From NCBI RefSeq assembly GCF_037042905.1, contig NC_087257.1, positions 14,544,001-14,608,000 on the forward strand: a stretch of DNA of 64,000 bases. The letters are read 5' to 3'. The position numbers and the translations under genes were made by a program. Below the pieces are notes generated by a model that worked only from the letters and a program-made list of their open reading frames with translations, made no database searches and had not been told where the DNA came from. The first letter of the stretch is position 1. Each line of letters starts with the position of its first letter. The DNA is from Lytechinus pictus. Its lineage: Eukaryota; Echinodermata; Echinoidea; Temnopleuroida; Toxopneustidae. Below, in pieces: positions 36,501 to 49,000 of this stretch.

Positions 36501-39500
36501 ACCTTGTCTTAAATCACAGTACATTTTCATAACCTAGAGCATTGGTATACAAATATTGCTTTCCTAGAGGTTGAAAAATACATTTCACTTCCCCGGATTA
36601 CAGTTTGCCAGAAGCAGAGGGAAAACATTCTGCCGGGAAAAAAAAATTATAACCTCTGAGGGGAGATGACATGCCGTTTATGAAACAGATAGTCCAGGTG
36701 ATATCTGTTATATTATATAGCCTACATAGTATCACCATTAGAGTCTGCATTGGTTTCATGACAAACTTACACTGCTTGCTGCAGCTATGATCCGCCTACA
36801 TTATAAGAAAACACAGCTAGTGGATGTGTCATGCATTTATGCGTTCACATGATGACCCAGACTCTAGTAGTGAGTGACGTCACCTCAATGAATGTAAAGT
36901 AGTAATATTTACTGAAGTGGATTCAAAACCTGGGGGGTGTTTCACAAAGATTGAAGCATGACTTGGGTCGCACTTAAATACCAAAGTGTACAAGATATCC
37001 ATTGATCAATAAGCAGTAGTGCACGTCCAATGCGGTCATGCCTTTTATACCGCACGCAACCTGGCATTTAAGTGCGACTCTAATTCATACTTTAAATCTT
37101 TGTTAAATACCCCCCACGAATATAACAAATGAGATCCTTGCATATACACCTGCATCTTACCTCTGGAGTTATGACTGATGTTGAGAATATTTTTTCATGA
37201 TTATACTCTGGGTTCCTGCCCTGTACCTCGGTCGACTGAGCTGCTTCTCTGTTTTGATAAAACTTGTACCGACAGAAACTCTGCATAGATGGAGGGAGAA
37301 AAACCAAACAAAAGTTAATGACGACAATAATAAATAGTTTTATTTACCCAAGGTTCCACTTCAAAATTGTATGAACTACAATAGACTCTGCATCAGTCAA
37401 CCTTCCAAAAGTCAAATAATCGTCTAAATCGAAGAATTATTTCCGACCAGAATATGCACAAAATATCTTCTCAGTCAAATTTTTTCCCTAAGTCAAACAG
37501 ATTTCTAGAAATCAAAGAGATTTGACTCGGGCAAAATCCAGCGTTTTCTGCCAGCACTCCTTTCTGAAATGGCAAGTGCCTGACAAGGCAGAAAGGGCCT
37601 ATATTTTAAGTCTCTGATGTCATTACAGAATAAAAGCTTTACAGCAATTATTACTCATCGTTTGATGGATTTTCTTTTAACCTAATCTTTTCTACATGTA
37701 GTACTTTCTCTCATTTTTCTTCCTTTGTTTTTTTTTGCTCAGTATCAGACAGTCGATCCAGCAACGTCATATAACCTCACACTGGTTATCACATGCAAGA
37801 AAAAATTGTCATCCTATTACTGAGCTACATGGACGGACCTATAGATGGGATCTCCCTACCAGGAATATTACAGTTGAGTGTGTATAAGTTGACTTTCCAT
37901 GGATAAATAATTGTCCAAGTTGAAGCAGTTTTTAGACCAGATTATGCACAAAACACCAATAACGATAATAATTGGATTTACATAGCGGCTTTTCCAGAGG
38001 TTGTGAAGCCCTGTTTGAGGTTTAAAGCAAGTTAAGATTTTAGCTATATGGGTGTGTTTTCATATGCTTTAAGCACTGAGTGCTTACTGAAATTCCCTAG
38101 GATTTATGCATCTCCCCTTACTTAGATCTGTGCATTATTTGTTTTATATGAGACAGAAAGAATGCACATTCAGTGACTCTTCCAACTTTTATGCCCTAAT
38201 GACATCAACGAACCCGACTCCAGACCAACCTATGACATTCAATTTTGAATTCGATCGGCCTGCAGTCAGTTTCATTGTGTGACTGCAGTATCATCACAAG
38301 CCAGAGGTTGAGTGATCCATCAATAATACATGCCTGAAAATTATATACAATTAAAGCATAATCAAGTGACTTGTATACATATTCGCTGTTGGATACATCC
38401 TTGAACTTGTTTTATATGTCAGAGTGAATTACCTTTGATATTCTTGCTGGTAATCCTCTGGCATGTGAGATCTGGAACTTGAAGTTAGTACTCTTGCCAA
38501 TCTTTAATGAAGAAATCACAAATAAATATTAGATAAATCCTAAAACATAATTCTGCAAACAAGGATCTGATCCAATACCTTCAACAATAACCCTGAATGA
38601 CCTCTGACCTTAATTGTAAGACCTGAAATTAATGCCAAATAATCAGAAATTGATTTATCCCTATGCCCAAGTTTCATTAAAACAGGTTGTTACACTCTCC
38701 AAGTTATGATGCCATTTCAAAACTTAATCTTAGTTGAGATATTCATGTTTTGACAATCTACCATCTTCAAAATATCAGATCATCTGTAGTCTCAATTATT
38801 CTAAGCAAGTGAACAAAAATTCACTTTATTTCAGCTTGTTTTAATGAAAGGTATAAGTGTATGATTCCAAACTGTCCTTTTATATGTGGGCAATTTCAAT
38901 TAGGATTCCTTGAACTTCAGTTTCTCTTAAAAACCTGGGGAGCGCTTCATAAAACAAATAGTGATTTTTCATTAACAAATTGGTTATCAGCCAATCAGAT
39001 GAGAAGGACTTTCATTACAAGCTGGTGATTCTTTCTGAAAACCTATTGATGTAACGGTCCCTGTCTTGCAAAGAGTTGTGAATGATCCAATCAACCTCAA
39101 CTACGTGTATATGAAAAGCCATCCATGTCTACAGGAAAATTTGCACTATGTTCTCTTGTAAACAATCAGGAGCATACTGAAATAGAAATTATTTGAACAT
39201 ACAAGCATTTTGGATGTTTACGTTACTGGTTTTTCATATTTATGACTAACAAGGGCCCATCTTACACAGAGTTGCAATTGATCCCATCGATCGCAACTAT
39301 GGAAAGCCAGCGATGTCAACATCTAAAATACATATTAGTTCAAACTATTTTCTAGAAATGATGTATACTCATACATTCATTGTTTTCTTGACAATTCAGT
39401 ATGCTTCTCTTTGTTTTCAAAGGACATTGAGCAAATTTCCTAAAGAAAAATTACGACAATGATGGATTTCTATATACTTCAGATTGATCGGATCAATCAT

Positions 39501-40425
39501 AACTCTTTGTAAGACAGGGCCCAGATCAATCGCAATTCTTCTTTAAGACGGGGCCCAGGATGACTTATACTGACCAATTCTTTGGGATCGTCCACAAAGT
39601 CTTCATCGGGGAGGTGAGAGCCGTCCGATTTACAAGGACGGATGTCAACCTGGAGGAGGCCCTGCTCCATCCCTCGGAAGTCACCGATACCAAGGAGCTC
39701 TTCAATCTCTATCAGGTATGCAAGGCTCTGAAGGTATACGTGAACGCAGCCAATGAGGACCTCGGTGTCTGGAGGCTCCCAGAAGGGATCTTTGTTCTGA
39801 AATGGGTAAGGTTGGAAGAAGGGATTGGAGATGATTGGGGTGCCTTTTATTTCTGTTATTCAGTGACAGGTTTTTTTTCAATGCTACAGCTACCATCATC
39901 ACCTCTTCTGTCATCATCACCACCATTTTCATCATTGGTCAATATAATCATTTTTATCATCATCTTTCAGTAGCACCACTATCATTTTGAACATCAATAT
40001 CATCACTCCAACCAACTACTGAACTGTTTATATCATTATCATCATCCTCCTCATCATCACAACCATCATACTATCACCCATTATCAACATCCTCCTCCAT
40101 ATTATCATCACCATCAGCAAAATTACTTTCACGATCATCACCACTGTCATCATAATCATCTCTACAACCACTTACACCATCGTCATCATCGTAACTGTAA
40201 TCCTCAAACTTCTCTTTCTCTTCCTTATCATCGTCTTCATCTTCATCATCATAATAACCATTATCAATAATTACCACCATCACTATAGTCGTCCTCCTCC
40301 TAATCCTCTATAATCATATTCATTATCACTACTACCATTTTCATTATCGTCATATTCATCACCACCACCATCACCATCAACAAAACCATCATCACCACCA
40401 TCATCATCATAATCATCAACACAAT

Positions 40426-40457
<32 letters not shown>

Positions 40458-43021
40458 CCACCATCATCATCACCATCACCATTATCACCATCATTATCAT
40501 CACCATCATCATCACCCTTCTCACCACCATGACATTTGTTCCTACCTGTTCTACATCCCAATCTTTATCACCATCTGTAAAGTTCTGATACATCTCCTGC
40601 ATGAGATACTTGCGATTCAGAAACTTATTCCTGGTCCACAAGAACTCATTGTCATTGTCCACGTTCTTCATGCATATAGAAACCTGCAGATTATTGTGAT
40701 ATGAAGAGATAAAATAGGTCAATCCATTTCACATGATGATGACGACAAAAAAAAATTATTATAAACATAATACCATCATAATCATGATAATCACAATAAA
40801 ATAATCATAATAATAAATAATCATAATTATAATCATAACAATAATGTTAGAAGGGGCCCATTTCATAAAGAGTTACAACTATGGTGACTTTGCCATTATG
40901 ACAACTACCATGGAAACCTTGATTATGATCGACTGCTGAGCCCTGTTACCATGGTAGTTGCCATAATGGCAAGGTTACAACAGTTGAAAGTCTTTTATGA
41001 AACAGCCCCCTTAACACCAGACACGATCCAATGGGCTCAGATTCTAGTAACCCCTTTCCCATAACAGTGTTTCTATGAAACAAGAGACAGTAGCACAATT
41101 CCTGCAAATAAATACTATATGAAAGAAAAACATTTGGTATTCCTTCTATTTTACATGTACCTTTCTCAAATTAATGACATTCAAAATCTAACCTGACATC
41201 AATGAAAGTAAACAATGGAGGTCGGATTGGCATATCGTATCTATTCATTTTCTTTATTATCTGGGCTCATCATGTCTTCTTCAGTAAATGGAGGCTTCCA
41301 ATATTCAACGCAAATTGTTTATTATTCTTTCTTGTCTAGCTTTCTCACAAAAGTGACATTTAAAATCTAACCTTACAACAATGAAAGTAAGCAATGGAGG
41401 TCGGATTAGCATATCGTATCTTTTCATTTTTTTATCAGGGCTCATCATGTCCTCTTCAGTAAATGGAGGCTGCCATTATTAGATGCAAATTGTTTTGCCG
41501 CAACAGGTAAAAGCAATGTCCATGTAGTCAAACCATTTAATAGGGTTTAGATGTATAAAGAGGTTGTTTCATGCATTGCTCATATTATCATGAATAAATT
41601 TATCCCTACATGTATGTGAATAAATCATCTCAACAATCACCTACCTCTGTCCTGCCATGTTTAGCCCCTCTGGCCTGCGGTGAGATGAGAGCTATCTCAA
41701 AGCGTACCCTCTTCTTCAACTCCTCACTCATTGCATTAGCTTCACTGACATGGGGTATCAATTCAACAAGGTCCTCTTGAATCAGAAGCTCATCTATATC
41801 AAAAGAAATGAATACATTCAAAGAATATAACTTAAAAATGTAATGCTGCAATTCAGGGAATTATTTATTGCTGACTATAGATGTATAGATGCTTATTGGT
41901 GTTAGAAAACGGTTCCATGGCATTTGATCCGGCGACAATTGCTCCCAGAAGAGTCCACAGATTAATGGAATGACTAACTTCAAACATGGGTTTAACACTA
42001 TACCCTATCCTAAACCTAACACTAAAACCTTACATAAAACCCTATTGCAACCCTAACCCTATATCTTAGAAGAAATAAGGCCCAGAGCAATTGATATGCA
42101 GATATGCACAACTATCAAGCGGTGCAGAGATAATTTTTTTGTTTTGTTATTTCACAAAATAGCAAAACTATCAAATACAGCACAAAGATAATGGTTGGTG
42201 CATCTGAACCTGAGTTATGCTTGATACAGTCAGACCTGCACCTGAATAAAGACCACTTCTTTGGTTCCCCTTATAAAAGTGTTCCTTATTGAAACGTGCA
42301 TCAAAGAAACTTGCCCATAAAGACCTGCTTATGAAGGCCATTTTCAATTTCTCCCTTGGGTGGTCTTACAGGCAGGTTTCAAGGTATTCAAAGATATTAG
42401 ATTTTTCTCATAAAACTTTTCAACAAAGGTATGGTACTGTTATAAGCTAATGAATTGATGCGATATGATTGGCTGAGAGCGGATTTTTCATATGAATTTG
42501 GCATTTGTTACAGTTTCATAAAACAGTGCCCCTGATGAAGGGATTGTATGCCTACCTTTTGATCTATTTGGGCCTTGTTTGATGTCGAAGCCGGAGTTTG
42601 CGGCGATCTCTTCCTGAGCTTTGCTGTAGGTGGGTTTCTCCTCCGGTCCTTTCTTCTCCTTCTTCGGGTTCTTGGCCAGATCTTGAGGATGGTGGACAAC
42701 ATAGAGATGCTTAGATCCAAAGAGAACTCTAGAAAAAGTAGAAAAACAAATCATTATACATTTATGTACAGGTATTTATGTATGTATAAGTTTAGTAAAT
42801 TTTAGTGTGAATAATGTATTCTATACATTGGGACTAATTTGGTGGTATGGTCTGCATCACATGAAATAAAAAAAAAGCATGATTACACAAAAGTATTGTT
42901 ATGAAAGGATTTTTACAGGTACGAATTAATCACCACCATCATCATGATTATGCAAAAGTAATTGTTAAGGATTTTTTTACAGGTACACATTAATCACCAC
43001 CATCATCATCGCATTCATCAA

Positions 43022-43053
<32 letters not shown>

Positions 43054-46000
43054 CTATCATCACCATCATCATCATATTTACCATCAACATCGTCATAACC
43101 ATCATCACTAAAATTAACATCATCATCATCATCATCACTAAAATTAACACTGTCATCATCACCGCCATCATCACCATCATTACTAAAATCAACATCATCA
43201 TCATCCTCCTCCTCCTCATCACCATCAACACCCAGAAGGCATTACCTATCATTATGGTGTAGTTCTTCCCCGTCAGTCAGCTGCTTGCCATTCACCAGTA
43301 CCTTGGCAGGTAGACAAGGCTTGATTTTCACCGTGTTACCACGGCTTGATATCACCGCATGCTCCTTCTCCATGCTGTTACAAGACAAGGGGGAGAGCCG
43401 GAGGAAGAGGAAGAGGGAGCGTGAGGAGGGGGAAGGGAGTACAAGGGAGTGGAGAAAGGGTAAGAGATAAGGATGATGGAGGTAGGGAGGTAGTGAAGGG
43501 GAATGAGAAAACAGAAGTGGAGGAGGCACAAAAGACAACAGACAGAGAGATAGAGAAAGAGATGGACATAGGGAGAGAGAAAAATATGAACAAATGGAGA
43601 GGGAAGAGAAGGGAAGAAAAGAGTGGGGGTTGAAAAGCAAATGGAAGATTCGTGCAAGAGAGGATGAGAGAAAAAAAAAGACAGCGAGAGAGAGAGAAAG
43701 CAAAATGAAGAAATGGGAGAGAAAGGGAAAGTGATGATAGGGGAGGATGAAAGGGGAAAAAAAATAAATGGGAAAAATAAAAGGGCAAGAGTAAGAAAGA
43801 GAGGGGGAACTCATATTAGTTGCAAAGTATCCAACAGACAACATTAATTGGATAATTACTACCATCAATGGTGCAATAAGGAAGGCAAGATTCAGAAATT
43901 CATGCTTATTCCCTCAATTTCAATTCAGCATGCGAAGTGTCATAGAAATATGTCAAATTAAGTTGGCATTAAACGAATGACTGATCTTAATGACATGATA
44001 TTGTACAAAAACAATAGAAAGATACTTTCAAAACACATGGGCAGAAACCTGATATATAAAACTTACTTGAGACCAGAGAGGACAATATCCGCAGCCGGAG
44101 TAGCCTTGTCGCTGCCCACCTTGGTTAAACCTTGTTTGAGCATATGAATGATCATCCCCGTCAACGCGGGATCCTCGTTAAGGTTCCATAAATGAGGCAT
44201 GACCTTCATCTCTTCGTGTTTTTTCTTCTCCTTTGCTAACTCTTGCTGCAGGCATTAAAATATGAACAATTCATCAATCCTTTCATTCATTCATTCATTC
44301 TTTCGTACATTCGTTAATTTATTTATTCATGCAATTGTTAATCTATTCATTCATTTATTTGTTCATTTCATTAGCCCCTGTAATGTAGGCAGCTTTTGTC
44401 TTTGCCGAGTCTCATGCTGTTACGCAACATACATGTACACACAATAATTCTGATGCTAAAGACTACGCACACTGGCTGTAAGCAGCCATTGCTTATTCAC
44501 TCCAGTCTTGCATTATTTGTTGTTTTCTTTTTATTGACTAGGATGCGCGGTAGGCTTTTCTTTATGAAAAACTACCAGCGGACATAGGTCGATAAAAAAC
44601 AAGGAGAACTAACGCAAGAACGGAGTGTAAAGGCGTAATCTTCTGCATTGGATGTATTGGGGATGTTTTGCATAATAACATTAGACTCCTCTCTTTCTCT
44701 CTCTCTTTCTTCTCCTTACAACTAGCTTTATGGAACACCCCCTGGATGTTTCATAAAGAGTTGAGTATTACAGTTTTATTTTCAAAGATTATCTAATATT
44801 GTAAAATTGCTGTTATGTCAGTCTAATGTTCAATTTTATGTAACGATTCATTAATTTGTGTTTTTTTTTTAGTTTAATTAGAAATAAATAATATTAAATG
44901 AAAAATTTATATTCAAAGACATACCTCTTGAGCGGAATGAACTTCTTTGAGTTTCTGTTCCCAGGATTTCTTCATTGACTCCATCTCTGATTGATTCCTC
45001 TGAAGCTCCCTCTCAAGAGCTTTCTTCATCTCCTCAACTTCTACTCAGCAAAATATCAAGAGGGTTGGACATAGAAAAGAAAGAAAGAATAAGAGAGATC
45101 AGGGGAGACAGAGGAAGAGAAACAAAGAGGGAAAGAGAGTGAGGTCAGAAATAGAGAAGATGGAGGGAGAGAAAAAAATACATAGAGAAAGAGAAAGGAT
45201 AAGGTGCAGAAAGACAGAAGGGGAGATAAGAGAAAGAGAGAGAGCAGAAAATACACGTATGAAGAGAGAGGAGAAAGAGAAGGAAGAGAGATGGTCAGAA
45301 GTAGAAAAGGAGAGAGAAAGAGAAAGGAAAAGGTGCAGAAAGAGAGAAGGAGAGATAAGAAGAGAAAGAGAAAGAGAGAGGAGCAGAAAATACATGTAAG
45401 AAGAGATAGGAGAAAGAGAAGGATGAGAGGTGGTCAGAAGTAGAAAAGGAGAAAGAAAGAGTCAGAAAACACAGAGGATGGGAAAAAGAAATCAATTACT
45501 GAAGATTTTTTTAAAAATAGTTAGATTACAGTAATTTTTTTAAATAAAAATGCTATTAATTCACTTTTTACATGACTAACTATCATAAAACTGCAGAAAA
45601 TGGAAGATCTTTATTTATTTTTTATTCATTTATTTTTATTTTTTTCTTGGGGGGGGACCAATTCTCCAAATAATCTGTACAAGATGGTCAGATCCTCTTC
45701 ATTATCCAAGACAGAAGCAGGTATCATAGAAAAATATGTTGTATTAGCAAAGAAAGGGATGCTTCCCGAGAGATAAAGGATTTCGAGAACTGTTATTTAA
45801 CAACATACACATATCAATACTTGTCCAGTATATCTGCCATAGCAATTTTGCTAATTTGGTGATTTCTTGGGCCCCTCCCAGGTCCAAAATGGGGGCGGGG
45901 GGATAAAGTGCATGCTGTGTGCAGGTAGTATCCAATGATGGGGGTAGAAATATATTAAATGCATTGTACATGTATTAAGCACTACGTAAAGTGGAATATC

Positions 46001-49000
46001 ATTATTATCATTACTTTTATTATATTTTTCTATTATTTACCTTCTTCTGGTATTCCTTGTAATATACCTGGCTCCTTCCCACCTCCTCCTTTACCCTGTA
46101 GCTCCTTGAGGAGCCTGGCGTTCTCCTCTTTCAGCTCCCTGATGAGTTTATCTGTCGGACTCTCGTTCACGACCGCCTTGGTCTTGATAGCCTTGGCTCT
46201 ATCCGCTAATCAGAAAGATTGAATAGATCAAGGGTTACAGCCAATAGGTGTTTATGGAACAGTTAAATGGTGTGTCCTTATCTATTCAAGGTAGAGGGGT
46301 AGTTCGTTCTGGCATAAAATTGGTTTAAATAAAAGCAGAAAAAGAAATGAATATGGTGAAGATTTGGCAAATCCAACAAAATTGATAATTACAATGTATC
46401 TTTATTCTTTGATGGATTATTTGTCAAACCTTCACCAATATTCTTCTCTATTTTTTATACTAATATTATAAAGCCTTATCATCAGGGTGACCTTCCCCTT
46501 TAAATACAAGGAAACGATATGCTAAGTGCATGGATAATCTGGATACAGGAGAGAACCTGTAAAAATGAAAAGTACATCACAAACACATTTTTTCAACCAC
46601 AAAAATCATTTGCAAAGAAGATTGATAATTATGTGGCAAGTTTAGATGAGTTGAGTTCATGCATGAAGAACAGACTTACCATATCTAAGAGTTGATAATG
46701 TTTCATCATAGTTGATGTCTGCTGGGCTAATAGCAGCGATCTAATGGTATTGAAAACACAACAATAGTCAGAATTATATCTGTCATGGCAATGATCTGTT
46801 CATGTAATTCACTATTTATGTAATTGAATTCATACAGTATATTGCATTAGACTGAAACATGCCTTTTTAGGAAATTCAATAAAGGATCTAGAGAGTTCTG
46901 AATCTAATCATTTCAAAAGATAAACTAAAATATATACGACCATGGGAAGGAATAGTTGGATGATGGTACCCTCGGTGACATGAACAACCAAATCATAATA
47001 ATGTTCAGTTTCTGTATAGTGCATAACACATAACAAATAGTCTCTATGCGCTTGAGAAAACAAAGGAGAGGAAGAGAAGTGTTGATGGGTTCATTTTGTT
47101 GAGGCTAGGTACAATTTAAATTGTTTTAAGATCTGTTTTGAATTTGTTAACTGAATCAATCTTTTTCAGGGAATTTGGGAGTTTGTTCCATACAACAGGG
47201 GCTGCATGAGCAAATGAACGTCCGCCATATGATTTTGTTGATATTCGAGGTAAAACTAATAAATTCATGCTTTGTGAACGTGAATTACATGGTGGCTTAT
47301 ACACAGTGACTAAATCATTTAAGTCAGAAGAATCTAGCCCACAGAAACTAATGTCACTTCAGGGACCACAGTTTCCAACTACATCCTCTCTCATCCATAT
47401 TTGTATAATAATATCCATATATTAAATTTTGATACTATTACTTGCTACATACAACTAACTGATCCAATAAACTCATTTTGCATCAAAGCACTACTTTTCT
47501 TATCTCAAATTTTTCATCTGATCATTTTGTTTTTAATCTGCCAATCATTATCAACTCATCACTATAGTCCGTATTTTGAAGTTCTTTTCAATTTAGGCCA
47601 CAATCTAACTCTGTGCAAAAATCAAGAGAAGCCAAAAATGTAAAACAAAACGTTGTGTTTCTTAATTTTTAGCAAACTATTTTTGTTAATATGATAAACA
47701 GTTTTAAATGATTTGGATGCCAAATGATCTGATGAATTGAACCATGTCATGTTGGATATTTTGTATTGATTACAATGGCCTATCCATATTTCAACTTCAA
47801 TTTTAGACCACAGTTGAAATTAAACAAGAGTTCAGAATATGGGCAAAATACCGGAAATAAATAAACTTTATTTTGATACAAATCATTGAGTTTCAAGATA
47901 GTAACTCACCATGATTGTTTTGCTGTTTCCTCCTAAGGCATTCTTTAGCAACATTGTGAGCTTGGAATCTCTGTATGGAACTGTAATAGAATCAGTACAA
48001 TCACATGAGATATAACAGACGGCAACCAAATCCACTTAAGTCCACAAGAAATCAATGTATTTTGAGTCCTTATAAGGCACAAAGGATCTATTTACAAATC
48101 AAACGTTATGAAATCTGTCATTTCGCGTGTAATTTTGCTGAACGAAATTTCTTCTCATTCAATGCTGCTGTGGTGCAGCAAAACAATATTAGGACAGCCA
48201 AGACGCTGGTTAAATGGCTAAACGTCATGGCCCGTATTCTAAAGTCGGGTTTAATTAAAACTCTGGTCTGAAGTTGTGATTTAACTATGGATAGCCCATT
48301 GGGACATCCACATCTAGTGGTACAGTTTCAATTTATCCCCTCAAATGACACACAAATCATTTGTAACTGTCTGGGAATGATAACTGAAGTATTTTTTTTC
48401 TTCATCGTGAAAGCAATGGGTAGAAAAATAGTAAACATACAAAATAAACAATACTCACAGATTAAGGGATTTTTGGCTTTCATAATTTTAGCATAGAGTT
48501 AGCCCACGGTCTGGTTAAACCAGACTTTAGATCATGGGCCTATGTATCTGGGATGTAAATTATTTGGAACAATTTTCAGAAATCGTTGAAATTAAAATGG
48601 AACCTTTAAAGGAGAATGAAACTCTTGGAGCAAGTTAGCTTTTGTGAAAGCAGAAAAATCAAAGAATAAGACCAACAAAAGTTTGAGTAAAATAGGACTA
48701 GCAATAGAAGAGTTATGAGCATTTGAATGTCGAGATCACTAATGCTATGGAGATCCTCCCATTGGCAATGCGACCAAGATCTATGATGTCACAGATGAAC
48801 AACTCTCCCCTTTTGGACACTGAAAATATACCCCAAAACATCTCTTTTTGATCATTCTATTTCTAATCGTATGACAAACGATTCATCAATGATATAATGT
48901 TGTGAAACCTCTGTACTTGTCCTCTCATAAAGAAAACACCTCACCTTGTGATAGACTCTATAAAAGTGAGAATATAAGTGAAATAAGTACTAAAGTAATG

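Noticed and set aside
40283-40722. Open frames of up to 140 codons in the ATC repeat (Asp/Gly-rich or Met/Val-rich).
   Set aside because: Pure translations of a trinucleotide repeat; the only real coding here is kinesin exon 17 at its right edge.
42000-42062. Telomere-like CCCTAA repeats.
   Set aside because: Only two or three adjacent near-units; too short and degenerate to call interstitial telomere.
43242-43868. A 208-codon minus-strand frame rich in Ser/Leu/Phe/Pro.
   Set aside because: It is the GA-rich tract read through into kinesin exon 14; splice sites and homology show the coding part is only 43246-43374.
45056-45495. Arg/Glu-rich and Leu/Ser-rich frames around 45.1-45.5 kb.
   Set aside because: Repeat translations of the GA tract, no splice or homology support.
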